Shown here one piece after another: positions 9,201 through 16,150 of a stretch of DNA of 64,000 nt. The translations under genes were made by a program, and so were the position numbers. The stretch's first letter is position 1; each line of letters begins with the position of its first letter. The stretch comes from Fructobacillus papyriferae. Lineage in GTDB: Bacteria; Bacillota; Bacilli; Lactobacillales; Lactobacillaceae. The notes below the pieces were generated by a model, which made no database searches, had not been told where the DNA came from, and saw only the letters and a list, made by a program, of their open reading frames with translations. Location of the stretch: assembly GCF_018437225.1 (NCBI RefSeq), contig NZ_JAAMFI010000001.1, positions 434,001 to 498,000 of the forward strand. Direction: 5' to 3'.

Positions 9201-10514
9201 ATTGGTGACCGCTTCATTGACTTTATCAATGGCTTGCTGTTTTTCGGTTGAATCCAAGTGGTCTGAGTGATTAATCGCAGCGATCTTTGCCTTAGCCTCG
9301 CCTTCAACGGCATCTTTAGCGGCTGCTTTAGCAGCATCCGTATCAATGGTGTTGATCGCCGCGTCCTTAGCCTGATTAATGTCGGCCGTTGCGTTCATCT
9401 TGTCGATATTCTTGATGGCGTCGCTTGCATCGTTACCGACCTGATCTTCAGCCTTTTGCTTATCGGTGTCACTCATGTTAGACAAACCAGCGATCGCTTG
9501 TTTCTTATTTTCTGCTTCAACGCTAATCGCTTTTTCAGCAGCTGTCTTAGCGGCCCCAGCATTCTTAGCATCATCATCGGCTTGATTCACATTATTATCA
9601 ATGTTGTTCAAGTCGTTAACAAAATCATTGTCCGTATTTAAGCCATTAACCTGTTTATGGAAGTTCGTTTTTTGGCTGTCGGAAAGATTCTTCTTACCAT
9701 CGATGTTGTCGTTGGAGTTATCTTTCAACTGCTTTAACAAGGCATCGTTATACTGCTGACCAAAATCATCAAAACCGATGGTACGTGGCGATTCGAAAAT
9801 TGGATGATAGCCAACCGTATCGGTTGTTGACGAGTACATGGCCGTAATACGATCATTTTTCGTCATCTTAATTGGATCAAAATTAATATCCAATTCATAC
9901 TGACCACCAATATCCGACCCTGCATTCAAGGCATTACTATAGACGTGATTTTTCAATGCCAGTGTCGTTTTTCCTTTGTTACGATCAGGTTGATTACTAC
10001 GTGTAAAGTAAACGTCGGTCGAACGCGACTTCTTATTCAAAGAAGAAGTAAAGGCAAGATCAAAATAGGAATTACGTCCAGAACCAGACAGTTCAGGAGC
10101 GGTATAGGTTAGTTTGACGGTAAAGGAGCCGTCAGCTTGGTTATAGGTCAACCCATCATATTTAAAGGTGACGTCATTCTTAATTTTGGTAATCTCGCCA
10201 GTGATATCCCCGGCTTTATTGAATTTTGCCTGTGCTGCTTCATCAATTGAGTTATTTTGGGCAATATTAAGCGGATCATACTTTTGGAAATAGGTCGTAT
10301 TCTGATCAAACCAATATGGGCGACTACCATCATCAGCATCATCATTAGCCGAAGCCGTCATGCTCATTGGCAGAGCCTGCAAATGCCAATTCTTGTTCAG
10401 ATTTTCAACACCTGCTGCCACCGTCAGTCCGATCACGCCAGCAAAGAGCCACTGCCTGCCAGCTTTGTACATTTTGATGTGTTGTATCTGGTCGTTATTT
10501 TGCTTTGTTTTCAT
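6225..10514 (-). CDS. KxYKxGKxW-signal, DUF1542-repeat giant wall protein (1429 aa)
   Basis: The ATG at 10514 is chosen because GAGGA lies 7-8 nt before it; the ATG at 10547 has no ribosome site. The signal peptide carries KMYKAGRQWLFAGVIGLT. The next region, about 260 residues long, aligns by eye with the 993-aa neighbour (PYWF, GLTYN, SYFDLAF, MYSS, DDFG). About 1000 residues of DUF1542-type repeats follow (A-I-D...A-K...I-D, and LTPDEK in many linkers), dominated by A, D and K. The C-terminus has a hydrophobic segment and KKNRKEK tail, but the expected sorting motif reads MPKAG, so anchoring by sortase is doubtful. Probably a very long extracellular stalk or matrix protein, with no enzymatic motif. 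The pair likely arose by gene duplication followed by repeat expansion. Confidence 0.85.
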   Translation of the reverse strand: MKTKQNNDQIQHIKMYKAGRQWLFAGVIGLTVAAGVENLNKNWHLQALPMSMTASANDDADDGSRPYWFDQNTTYFQKYDPLNIAQNNSIDEAAQAKFNKAGDITGEITKIKNDVTFKYDGLTYNQADGSFTVKLTYTAPELSGSGRNSYFDLAFTSSLNKKSRSTDVYFTRSNQPDRNKGKTTLALKNHVYSNALNAGSDIGGQYELDINFDPIKMTKNDRITAMYSSTTDTVGYHPIFESPRTIGFDDFGQQYNDALLKQLKDNSNDNIDGKKNLSDSQKTNFHKQVNGLNTDNDFVNDLNNIDNNVNQADDDAKNAGAAKTAAEKAISVEAENKKQAIAGLSNMSDTDKQKAEDQVGNDASDAIKNIDKMNATADINQAKDAAINTIDTDAAKAAAKDAVEGEAKAKIAAINHSDHLDSTEKQQAIDKVNEAVTNAEADIDKKSKQDDIKAAGQAGIDNIDKEAGRATAKNAIRQRSEDDQTAVKNLHLPTRDEEQAITQIKADQGKAESEIDNASDENGIDGATTNGEQAMDQDVTNAKNAGAAKAAAKQAIENAENSAKDAVKDLPEPDKGNAIKKIEADAAKANGRIDDATDSKGISDATSDGQNDMNNDAKKANATHDIDDSTDKAKKAVANLPEEIKNKAINDIDQHAKEAKSHIDNAQNADDIDRAGNNGQADINRDVKKASAKKAIDDEAAQKKSDVQNLADLPQPDREKVAGNIDQDATNAKNVIDSDNNDQDINNHTTDGIGKIDQDAAAAADAAKGKKAAKEAIDADAKNAKTAIDGLNNLTPDEKQKAKDKVDTDALAAKGEVDKGTSNDDNDKAKAQGAADFKRDVDAAKDKDAIADAANQAKENINGQDGLTDKEKEAARSAVDNDADAAKKDVDSANNNKNDTDMSQKTKDGKTKIEGDANAAAQNAAARNAAKKAIDEDAAAAKKTIEKQNNLSPEEKTHAEDMVDQDAKKAKENVEAATDSTGFDNAREDGHDKMNQDVDSAKNKGAINDEANSAKASIDGLGHLSDDDRDNAKKAVDEDAAKAKQKIDAANEAKNPSGVTDATTDGKQKIDDDAKNAAKRNDSKGEAKADIDKGAKKAKKDIDNLPHLTPDEKEKAKKVIDQDADQAKTAVDSSQNDDEVNKAAQKGHDQMDNDAASAKAKDQAKKAIDDEAKNAKAIIDSLPNLTPDDKANAQKKIDDDANHAKQAVADATDQNGIDQGQQDGQKAITADMKDDVKQDIDRHAEKAMDKVKKMDNLPDADKQKAIDAIQQDADKTKGQVDAATDSNDARAADKNGQAKILDDTKKAANQAIDHAVDQAKKRIQNMTNLTPEERKNALDKLDHDANNAYQSVRDSNELVDIDEALFNGRQKFNENLQTSQAINDKTMNQASAMPKAGTLARNMGNQVLGFFTVLAGAFTLLTKKNRKEK

Positions 10515-10566
10515 CTTAAAATCCTCAACGTTTTGTCCTCTTCTCATGGTTGAAAAGATCCATTAT

Positions 10567-10596
10567 AAAAAAAGGATGATACCGATTATTTGATCC
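10567..10596 (-). promoter_or_regulatory. Possible leader terminator of the 1429-aa gene
   Basis: On the minus strand a weak GGAT...ATCC stem is followed by seven T residues about 50 nt before the start codon. A second hairpin, AACGG/CCGTT, lies just upstream (about 10601-10622). The position matches the leader terminators of the two other surface genes, but the stem is poor, so this is a weak call. Confidence 0.35.
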
Positions 10597-10762
10597 AAAG
10601 AACGGCTTTGCTGGATTCCGTTGATTCGATTCGATTAGTTGGTGGCAACTGTCATCTTGAACAGTTTTCAGAAAACAAAGGGAATGATCGTCAATTTCCG
10701 GGAGGTAAAGTCAATTCATCGGCCAAAACGCCTATATAAAGCGTGATTAGCGTATCGAATTT

Positions 10763-10790
10763 ATTTTACAACCAGCAGAACTTTTTTCAA
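10763..10790 (-). promoter_or_regulatory. Candidate promoter of the 1429-aa gene
   Basis: TTGAAA (10785-10790) and TAAAAT (10763-10768) are separated by 16 nt on the minus strand. This would give a leader of about 240 nt. Besides this leader, the 440-nt gap up to the integrase holds the old guaA terminator and the att site. Confidence 0.45.
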
Positions 10791-10832
10791 TAAGATACAA
10801 CAGAACTGTATTTTTTGACATTGAAAAGTAAT

Positions 10833-10860
10833 AAAAAAAGAGGCCAGTTGGCCTCTTTTT
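10833..10860. terminator. Bidirectional terminator, probably the original guaA terminator
   Basis: A GAGGCC/GGCCTC stem with the loop AGTT is flanked by A7 and T5. It lies 27 nt beyond the att repeat at 10887-10898, on the chromosomal side. Before the element inserted, this would have been directly downstream of guaA. Confidence 0.85.
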
Positions 10861-10886
10861 CTAATAAATCGACATTGATTCGATCC

Positions 10887-10898
10887 TTATTCCCACTC
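10887..10898 (-). repeat. att site, integrase-side end of the integrated element
   Basis: The minus strand reads GAGTGGGAATAA. It matches the last 12 bases of guaA (GAATGGGAATAA, 21033-21044) with one mismatch and lies in the same orientation. The guaA 3' end is an established insertion site for integrative elements, and this core is the one I associate with it. The two copies delimit about 10.1 kb. Confidence 0.9.
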
Positions 10899-10955
10899 AA
10901 TAAAAATGGTATGTGTCATAAAACGCTTTCTAGTGCCCTTATAGCGCCCTTTAGT

Positions 10956-12185
10956 TCATCTTGGCGACGCATTTGGCGACACTGCTTGATTTCCATTAAA
11001 TGAAAATTGCTTGCTTGTGGCTAAATTGATTTGAACAACCCCTGCCATTTCGTCTGCTAATTCCGTATCAATACCATGCCAAAGATGAGCATAATACTTC
11101 AAGGTTATATCCGGCGAACTATGGCCTAATCGCTTTGAAACAACCAATACCGATGCATTCAATTCATTGATGAGAAAACTAACATGCGAATGTCGAAGCC
11201 CCTTTGTTTGAATTGGTGTGACACCCGCTGCCTTGGCATAACGCGAAACAATTCTTCCAATAGTAGACTTAATCATTGGCTTACCATCATAGGAAAATAT
11301 AAAGTCACTTGTTGTATGTTCTGACTGACGACTTTTCCATTTTGCCAATATATTAAGCGTATCATCGTCTAAAGCAATTACTCGCTTTCCATCAGCAGTT
11401 TTAGTATGATTAACACGAGTGTAATTATTGCGGCTCCTTACAATAAGCATGTTATGAACTCGCAATTGATGGTTTTTAAAATCAACGTCATTCCAAAACA
11501 AGGCAGTGCCTTCATTAACCCGAACTCCTGTCATGTAATAAACCCACAACATTACAAAGCAAAGGTGCTCATAATAATCAGCAAGGTAAATTTTAGAAAT
11601 GACTTGCTCAAATTCCGACCGCGTCCAATAGCTAACATCTGTTGTTCCTTTCGAAATTCCCTTGACCTGTTGGGCAGGGCTTTTATCTAAATAGTTTAAT
11701 GAGACTGCAAATGTTAGTATTTTTTTTAACGTACCAAAAGCCATAGCAGCATAAGACTGGGCATAATTAGCTCCCTCTCGATCCAATAACCATATTCTAA
11801 AAAACTGAACATCATTAACAGTAATTTTACGTAACTCTTTTGATCCAAATCGATCAATAAGAGTGCATAAAATCGACTGTCTCGATTCATAAGTGTTTTC
11901 GGTTACTTCAGTTCGATAGTGCGGCATGTAAACTTGATTCATAAACTGTTCAAAAGTTATTGCATAATTTGAGTAGCCCTGACCATGTTTCTGTAACCAG
12001 TCGTTTTTAACACGCACCGCTTCAGCATGTGCTTCCTTCAGTGTTTCGAATACTTTCCCCGTTTCTGTTTTTCTTCCTTTTTTTCTGATGCGTTTACCTG
12101 TAACTCGGTCAGTCCCGAGACTTACTTCAAAATAATAATGTCCTTTTGAGTCGGTAAAAACATCCTTCATACTTGTCTTTGGCAT
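10956..12185 (-). CDS. int: Tyrosine recombinase / phage-type integrase (409 aa)
   Basis: Catalyses site-specific integration and excision of the element at guaA. The C-terminal catalytic domain shows the expected residues: Arg222 (TGVRVNEG), Lys262 (HTKTADGK), K328-x-x-R331 (KGLRHSH, Lys in place of the usual His), His354 (LGHSSPD) and the nucleophile Tyr365 (KYYAH). The N-terminal part (about 1-170) contains an AP2-like arm-binding region and a SAM-like core-binding domain. The ATG at 12185 has GAGGG 9 nt upstream and follows the DUF3173 stop by 2 nt. The last codons overlap two TTGGCGAC arm-type repeats. Length is typical for ICE/prophage integrases of Lactobacillales. Confidence 0.95.
   Translation of the reverse strand: MPKTSMKDVFTDSKGHYYFEVSLGTDRVTGKRIRKKGRKTETGKVFETLKEAHAEAVRVKNDWLQKHGQGYSNYAITFEQFMNQVYMPHYRTEVTENTYESRQSILCTLIDRFGSKELRKITVNDVQFFRIWLLDREGANYAQSYAAMAFGTLKKILTFAVSLNYLDKSPAQQVKGISKGTTDVSYWTRSEFEQVISKIYLADYYEHLCFVMLWVYYMTGVRVNEGTALFWNDVDFKNHQLRVHNMLIVRSRNNYTRVNHTKTADGKRVIALDDDTLNILAKWKSRQSEHTTSDFIFSYDGKPMIKSTIGRIVSRYAKAAGVTPIQTKGLRHSHVSFLINELNASVLVVSKRLGHSSPDITLKYYAHLWHGIDTELADEMAGVVQINLATSKQFSFNGNQAVSPNASPR
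10961..10980 (+). repeat. Integrase arm-type direct repeats, int side
   Basis: Two copies of TTGGCGAC start at 10961 and 10973 (12-bp period) inside the 3' end of int. A matching pair with the same spacing lies at the other end of the element (20922-20941). Binding by Int is inferred from position and pairing. Confidence 0.65.
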
Positions 12186-12187
12186 GG

Positions 12188-12388
12188 CTAATTTCCCTCA
12201 TACGAAAAGTTAACGTCACCCAAGACTGCTTTAACTGCCTGCGCCGGTACAACTGCTACTCGACGACCGGAATAAAATTCATAACCCTGTTTTACCATAT
12301 ATGCTTTGGCTTGTCGAATTATCCCAGCAGCCGTATAAGGAGCAAACCCTGCTCTTATCAAGTCTTCTTTATTTATCATTTCCTTCAT
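12188..12388 (-). CDS. DUF3173 small DNA-binding-like protein, probable excisionase-type accessory factor (66 aa)
   Basis: The sequence (INKEDLIRAGF, AAGIIRQAKAYMV, YSGRRVAVVP) fits the DUF3173 family, small proteins found beside integrases in integrative elements of Firmicutes. It probably helps Int choose excision, by analogy with Xis; that role is inferred from position. The ATG at 12388 is preceded by AAGGAGGAAAATC. It overlaps the end of rep by 20 nt and ends 2 nt before int, so rep, this gene and int are likely co-transcribed and translationally coupled. Confidence 0.8.
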   Translation of the reverse strand: MKEMINKEDLIRAGFAPYTAAGIIRQAKAYMVKQGYEFYSGRRVAVVPAQAVKAVLGDVNFSYEGN

Positions 12389-13685
12389 GATTTTCCTCCT
12401 TACTCTGTTTAATTATTTTGGAAACACTTTCATCATTATTTTCAACCATTGCTTTAGTGAAAAATTGTGTTGTTTGTTCTCTTGAACTTTGAATTAAATT
12501 CTGAGTATGATTGATGTTACGCTTTCCCCCTGACCATTTATTTACTACCCTATTTTCTTTATCCAAATCATAATGATAATGTCCATCGTATCCCTTAAAA
12601 GGTAATGCCGGATAAATAAAATCATCGTCAAAGTACAGCACCGCTGTTAAGCGCCGTAATAGTTGATCAAAATTATCATCTATCTCAAACACTTGTAAGT
12701 CTTCTACAAAAATATTAGGAGCTAATGGAGTAGTAATAATGTAAACGTCTACTTGTAAATTCTTGTCAGCATAGCGTGATCCGACCGATACTTCCGTTTC
12801 CCACGGATCAAACATCCGCAAAAGTTCTTCATATGAAAAGCTCCCTCTTGGCCTAATATCGTCCAAAATAACCTTATGAGCAAAAGTTTTAGTATAATTC
12901 TGAAACGGATCACGATTCGACCCCGTAACAAAGACATCACCATCATCCAATTTAGCCAAATAATCTTTAGCATATCTCGTCTTCCCAGCACCGGCTAATC
13001 CGTAAAACCAAAGAACTTGGACTGGATTTCCAGTTTTCTTCTTGTTTGCATACCATTGTTGAGCATTCAATTCCATACGAGTTTGATAAGCTGCTTGAAG
13101 TTTTGCCCGGTGCTTGCCTGTTATTCTCCCCGGCAAAACATTAAAGGCCTCAATAAGCGTTAAATTGCCGTCTAAGAGGTCATCAAGGACTTCATTCAAC
13201 ATCGCTCCATCTTTTTTACCCGTTCTTTGCTGAATACCCTGTTCAATTTGATCCATTCTTTTAACAAAATTAAAACTAGCCATGACCTCTTCTAAACCAT
13301 ACTGATAACGTTCTGCAGCAGCATTTGTACGATGTACAAGGTAAGAATACATATTATTCGCTGAACCACGCCATTGATCTATATATTGTGGTTCAACATT
13401 CAAAGACTTTGCAAGTTGTTTCAGGGAAACAGGGTTCTGAAAACGCAAAGCTAAATGAAGATGAACGTCAACCAAACTGCCATCATCCTTAACATCTTTG
13501 TCATGAACAATGTAGGCATACTCTAATGGCTTAATAGCTGATAAACGTTTGTTCAGGCCATCTAAGTCATAACCTAAGTATTGCAACTGTTGTACAAACA
13601 TAAATTGACGATATTTTTTCCCTTCTTCAGCATTAATTAACTCTGGTTCACTTCTATCAGTCATTTTTAGACTTTTGTTGTTCAT
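12369..13685 (-). CDS. rep: Rolling-circle Rep: HUH endonuclease plus superfamily-3 helicase (about 438 aa)
   Basis: Initiates rolling-circle replication or processing by nicking one strand at an origin. Residues 72-80 (VDVHLHLAL) hold the HUH metal-binding motif, and Y113/Y115 (MYSYLVH) are candidate nicking tyrosines, as in Rep_2-type plasmid initiators. The C-terminal half has Walker A at 229-236 (GLAGAGKT), Walker B at 272-277 (VILDDI) and a motif-C-like YIITTP at 315-320, an SF3 helicase layout. This HUH plus SF3 arrangement is that of CRESS-DNA virus Reps and of some bacterial plasmid and integrated-element Reps. A near-perfect ribosome site (AAAGGAGGTGAC) precedes two ATGs, at 13691 and 13685; 13685 has the better spacing (10 nt). 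Confident on domains, less on the exact start. Confidence 0.88.
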   Translation of the reverse strand: MNNKSLKMTDRSEPELINAEEGKKYRQFMFVQQLQYLGYDLDGLNKRLSAIKPLEYAYIVHDKDVKDDGSLVDVHLHLALRFQNPVSLKQLAKSLNVEPQYIDQWRGSANNMYSYLVHRTNAAAERYQYGLEEVMASFNFVKRMDQIEQGIQQRTGKKDGAMLNEVLDDLLDGNLTLIEAFNVLPGRITGKHRAKLQAAYQTRMELNAQQWYANKKKTGNPVQVLWFYGLAGAGKTRYAKDYLAKLDDGDVFVTGSNRDPFQNYTKTFAHKVILDDIRPRGSFSYEELLRMFDPWETEVSVGSRYADKNLQVDVYIITTPLAPNIFVEDLQVFEIDDNFDQLLRRLTAVLYFDDDFIYPALPFKGYDGHYHYDLDKENRVVNKWSGGKRNINHTQNLIQSSREQTTQFFTKAMVENNDESVSKIIKQSKEENHEGNDK

Positions 13686-13705
13686 TATCATGTCACCTCC
13701 TTTTG

Positions 13706-13797
13706 TGGAACACTGGAACACCATTCGATTGACATAATAACAAGCCCATGTCAATCAAGAACGCTTTGACAGAGGGGCTTGGTAAAAAATTGGAACA
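13706..13797. other. Candidate replication origin upstream of rep (iterons and hairpin)
   Basis: Three copies of TGGAACA (13706-13712, 13714-13720, 13791-13797) flank a perfect 9-bp inverted repeat GATTGACAT (13727-13735) / ATGTCAATC (13748-13756), whose 12-nt loop starts AATAAC. Iterons beside a hairpin next to rep is the classical layout of a rolling-circle origin. The repeats are directly visible; the function is inferred. Confidence 0.5.
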
Positions 13798-13813
13798 TAA
13801 TTACACATCTTGC

Positions 13814-13853
13814 GGGGCTTTTTCGCTGTTGCCTATAGGCAAGCGAAAGCCCC
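13814..13853. other. Long perfect-type hairpin between the membrane-protein gene and rep
   Basis: GGGGCTTT...CGCT pairs with GCGAAAGCCCC, with an inner TTGCC/GGCAA stem and a 4-nt TATA loop, 40 nt in all. No T-run follows on either strand, so it is not a classical terminator. It could be part of an origin, a single-strand origin or an RNA-processing hairpin. Confidence 0.5.
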
Positions 13854-13855
13854 AT

Positions 13856-14440
13856 TTATCGAACTGGTACTTCTGTTCCTTCAATAACGAGACTGTTTCC
13901 CTTACGCTTTAGATTGGATAGCGTATAAGACTGTGTCATACTCACCAACTGAGAGACCAAATCTTCCGTTGAATTGAAGATTAACCGTTGAGTTTCGTGG
14001 TCATTGGGCAAATTAATCACTAAAGTAAGATTCTTACCTTGTACATTGACATACGCCCTTTTTGTAAAGTGGTTGTATCGATCGATCAGATCACCGTTGC
14101 CACTCATCTTTAAGTAATTTCGAAGCGTCAAAGTAAGCCTAACAGATTCTTGAAGATGGCTAACTGAATCATATCTTAATCGATTAATAATTTCTGGACC
14201 GCTAATGAACATAACTATCAATACTAATAGCAACAACAATGCCGCCAGTAGATGTACAGCCAAAATCATAAAATCAGCAGTGTTATGAATAATTTCTACG
14301 AACATCCCTGTCTGATGCTTCACTTGTAACAGCCATCTATTAAGTATAAAAAGCAAAAACATTATGATTGTATCCCACAATGATAACTTCAATAGACTCT
14401 TCAATAAATCAATAACTTTAAAAAAGTACCCCTCTCTCAT
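13856..14440 (-). CDS. Membrane protein of unknown function, element-encoded (194 aa)
   Basis: The ATG at 14440 has AGGAGG 7 nt upstream and overlaps the FtsK-like gene's TGA (TGATG), so the two are translationally coupled; a GTG at 14443 is the alternative. Two hydrophobic segments (about residues 20-36 and 55-80) are followed by a soluble C-terminal half that ends in a possible cytosolic beta-rich domain (LTLVINLPND). I do not recognise a family. The tight coupling to an FtsK-like ATPase suggests a membrane partner of that motor, for DNA transfer or segregation, which is an inference from context only. Confidence 0.75.
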   Translation of the reverse strand: MREGYFFKVIDLLKSLLKLSLWDTIIMFLLFILNRWLLQVKHQTGMFVEIIHNTADFMILAVHLLAALLLLLVLIVMFISGPEIINRLRYDSVSHLQESVRLTLTLRNYLKMSGNGDLIDRYNHFTKRAYVNVQGKNLTLVINLPNDHETQRLIFNSTEDLVSQLVSMTQSYTLSNLKRKGNSLVIEGTEVPVR

Positions 14441-15513
14441 CACAATACCTCCTTTGTCTTAAATGAAGGCGTAAGCAATGGTAACACTTGATATGGATGC
14501 TCCGAGTCGATAATCTGAATCAGTCCAGAACCAATTCCTTGTGGCACGACAATGCCATTAGGATCCAAGTCAGGCATCAGGAAACTGGTTGTTCGACTAT
14601 TGATATTACCAATTTGAATTAGCACATTTAACTGTTCCCTAGTTGCTGTCGAAAGGGCATGGGCATCGAAGCGCTGAGATACCAAAATTAAGTGAACGTT
14701 TGTGGCTCTTCCTAAGAGCGCTATTTGTGAAATAACGCTTTGGAACGCTCCAGCAACGTTCTTTGCTACATTTTCAGTCAACGCAAGTAATTCATCTATG
14801 ACAATGTAGTTATGCTCAAATTTAGCATTCGGATCTTTGTATAATTCTCTTTGACGGTCGTGAATTAGATCCAAATGTTGACTTAACATTGCTGTAACTG
14901 AGGAAACAAAATCGTTTTGATTTTGCACCTCTACTGGTGCTATAACCGGAATATCAAATTTTCGAGCAAAACGGCTTGGACTATCAAGCTTTGGATCACA
15001 AATCGTGATAGAACCTCTCTCCTTCAATAAGTAAAGCAAGAAAATAAGAAATGTTGATTTACCAGATCCACTTTGCCCAGCAATACCAATATGATTTATC
15101 TTATCTATATTAATATCTAAGTTCTCCATTATTGGTAGCTTATTGTTAACCCATTTTTCAGTAAACTCATCGATATCATCGATTACAAGTCTTTTCGCAT
15201 TTCCCTCAACCCAGGGGAAGAAAAGAGCTCTTTGAGTATGAAAGTCTTGAGAATGAGTTGGAACAAAGTAAGCACCATTCTGTTTCAATAAGGTCCAGTT
15301 TGGATAAAGAATTGCGCCACTAATCCGATAAATTTTATCGTACAAAGCTGAATCAACCACAAAGCCCGCTGGAAGCCGGGGGATGAACCAGAAGCCATCT
15401 TGATTGGCTTGAATATCAAATGCATGGTTATAAGATGTCTCATTATCAATATTTAGTGCTAAATTTAATGATTGAATCAACTGCGTTTCAATGTACTCAT
15501 AAGATTCTTGCAT
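14440..15513 (-). CDS. FtsK/SpoIIIE-type DNA-translocase ATPase, element-encoded (357 aa)
   Basis: Walker A is at 146-153 (GQSGSGKST region) and Walker B at about 237-241 (YIVIDEL). An ICDPKLDS strand follows Walker A and an RATNVHLILVSQR segment follows Walker B, as in FtsK/SpoIIIE and in TcpA/coupling ATPases of integrative elements. No transmembrane segment is evident in this chain, in contrast to FtsK and TcpA; the coupled 194-aa membrane protein may supply the membrane part. Probable role: pumping element DNA during mobilization. The start ATG at 15513 overlaps the stop of the upstream gene (TAATG). ATPase assignment is firm; the transfer role is inferred. Confidence 0.85.
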   Translation of the reverse strand: MQESYEYIETQLIQSLNLALNIDNETSYNHAFDIQANQDGFWFIPRLPAGFVVDSALYDKIYRISGAILYPNWTLLKQNGAYFVPTHSQDFHTQRALFFPWVEGNAKRLVIDDIDEFTEKWVNNKLPIMENLDINIDKINHIGIAGQSGSGKSTFLIFLLYLLKERGSITICDPKLDSPSRFARKFDIPVIAPVEVQNQNDFVSSVTAMLSQHLDLIHDRQRELYKDPNAKFEHNYIVIDELLALTENVAKNVAGAFQSVISQIALLGRATNVHLILVSQRFDAHALSTATREQLNVLIQIGNINSRTTSFLMPDLDPNGIVVPQGIGSGLIQIIDSEHPYQVLPLLTPSFKTKEVL

Positions 15514-15827
15514 TACTTCACCTCCTTCACGGAAGAGGCCTTAAAGTATACGTTAGTCCGAATTTCTAAAGCCTCTAACTGCTCCAGGGCAACCTTTCCT
15601 AAGAATTTCGGTACAGTTGGTTCTGCATCAAATTTCACATTGAATGGCGGAAGTCCCTCTTGAACAAAAGTTAGCTGATATCCGGATACTTCATTAGTTG
15701 GCTTGTTGTCCTTCCACTTGTATTTGATCTCCGCGTTGGTGGACACGCTATAAACAGGCTTTGCCGTTGAAACATATTGAGCAGCAGTACTTTCCAGATA
15801 CTGGTTGCTTTTATTAACGATTTTCAT
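15513..15827 (-). CDS. Element-encoded small protein, unknown function (104 aa)
   Basis: The ATG at 15827 follows a good ribosome site (AGGAGG) and the stop overlaps the FtsK-like start by one base, so this is the first gene of a three-gene unit (this gene, ATPase, membrane protein). It is soluble, with no signal peptide; GLPPFNVKF and the beta-strand-like spacing recall the small DUF961-type proteins that open transfer operons of Tn916-like elements, but the match is only suggestive. Confidence 0.65.
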   Translation of the reverse strand: MKIVNKSNQYLESTAAQYVSTAKPVYSVSTNAEIKYKWKDNKPTNEVSGYQLTFVQEGLPPFNVKFDAEPTVPKFLGKVALEQLEALEIRTNVYFKASSVKEVK

Positions 15828-16150
15828 ATAAAATTCCTCCTATATGACTACTCGTAACGATACGCCGCTACTACAGTGACAATGTTAATCAAACATATAA
15901 TTGCGTATTACATTCAATCGACTTTCTTATTTTGATTAACGAAACTACAAAGCATAACTGCCTTGTGTTGTTAATATTAGTTGGTCTTCCTTTGAATCAA
16001 CACGACACGCAGTGAGGCACTTCTACAAACTCCTTTAGGACAGGACTTAAAACTACATTGCAATAAAAAATATGATATTTTTTTTGTTCTTTTAACTGCT
16101 CCAAACAAAAAAATCCCCTCAATAAATGAGGGGATTTACTAAATTAATTT
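15828..16150. other. Non-coding stretch between the transfer-like operon and the R-M operon
   Basis: About 320 nt with no credible gene. It contains a perfect 10-bp inverted repeat GTTAATCAAA (15884-15893) / TTTGATTAAC (15931-15940), and a 6-bp stem GTGTTG (15965-15970) / CAACAC (15998-16003) whose loop contains TAATATTAG. The terminator of the R-M operon is at 16107-16137. The promoter for the 104-aa gene must lie here. Operator or nick-site roles are possible but unproven. Confidence 0.5.
16107..16137 (-). terminator. Terminator of the type III R-M operon
   Basis: A perfect 10-bp stem AAATCCCCTC/GAGGGGATTT with a 7-nt loop runs into a T-run on the minus strand, 14 nt past the stop of the HTH gene. 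Confidence 0.9.

Noticed and set aside
10887-10898. A tRNA gene as the integration target
   Set aside because: No tRNA is near either end; the repeated core is the guaA 3' end.
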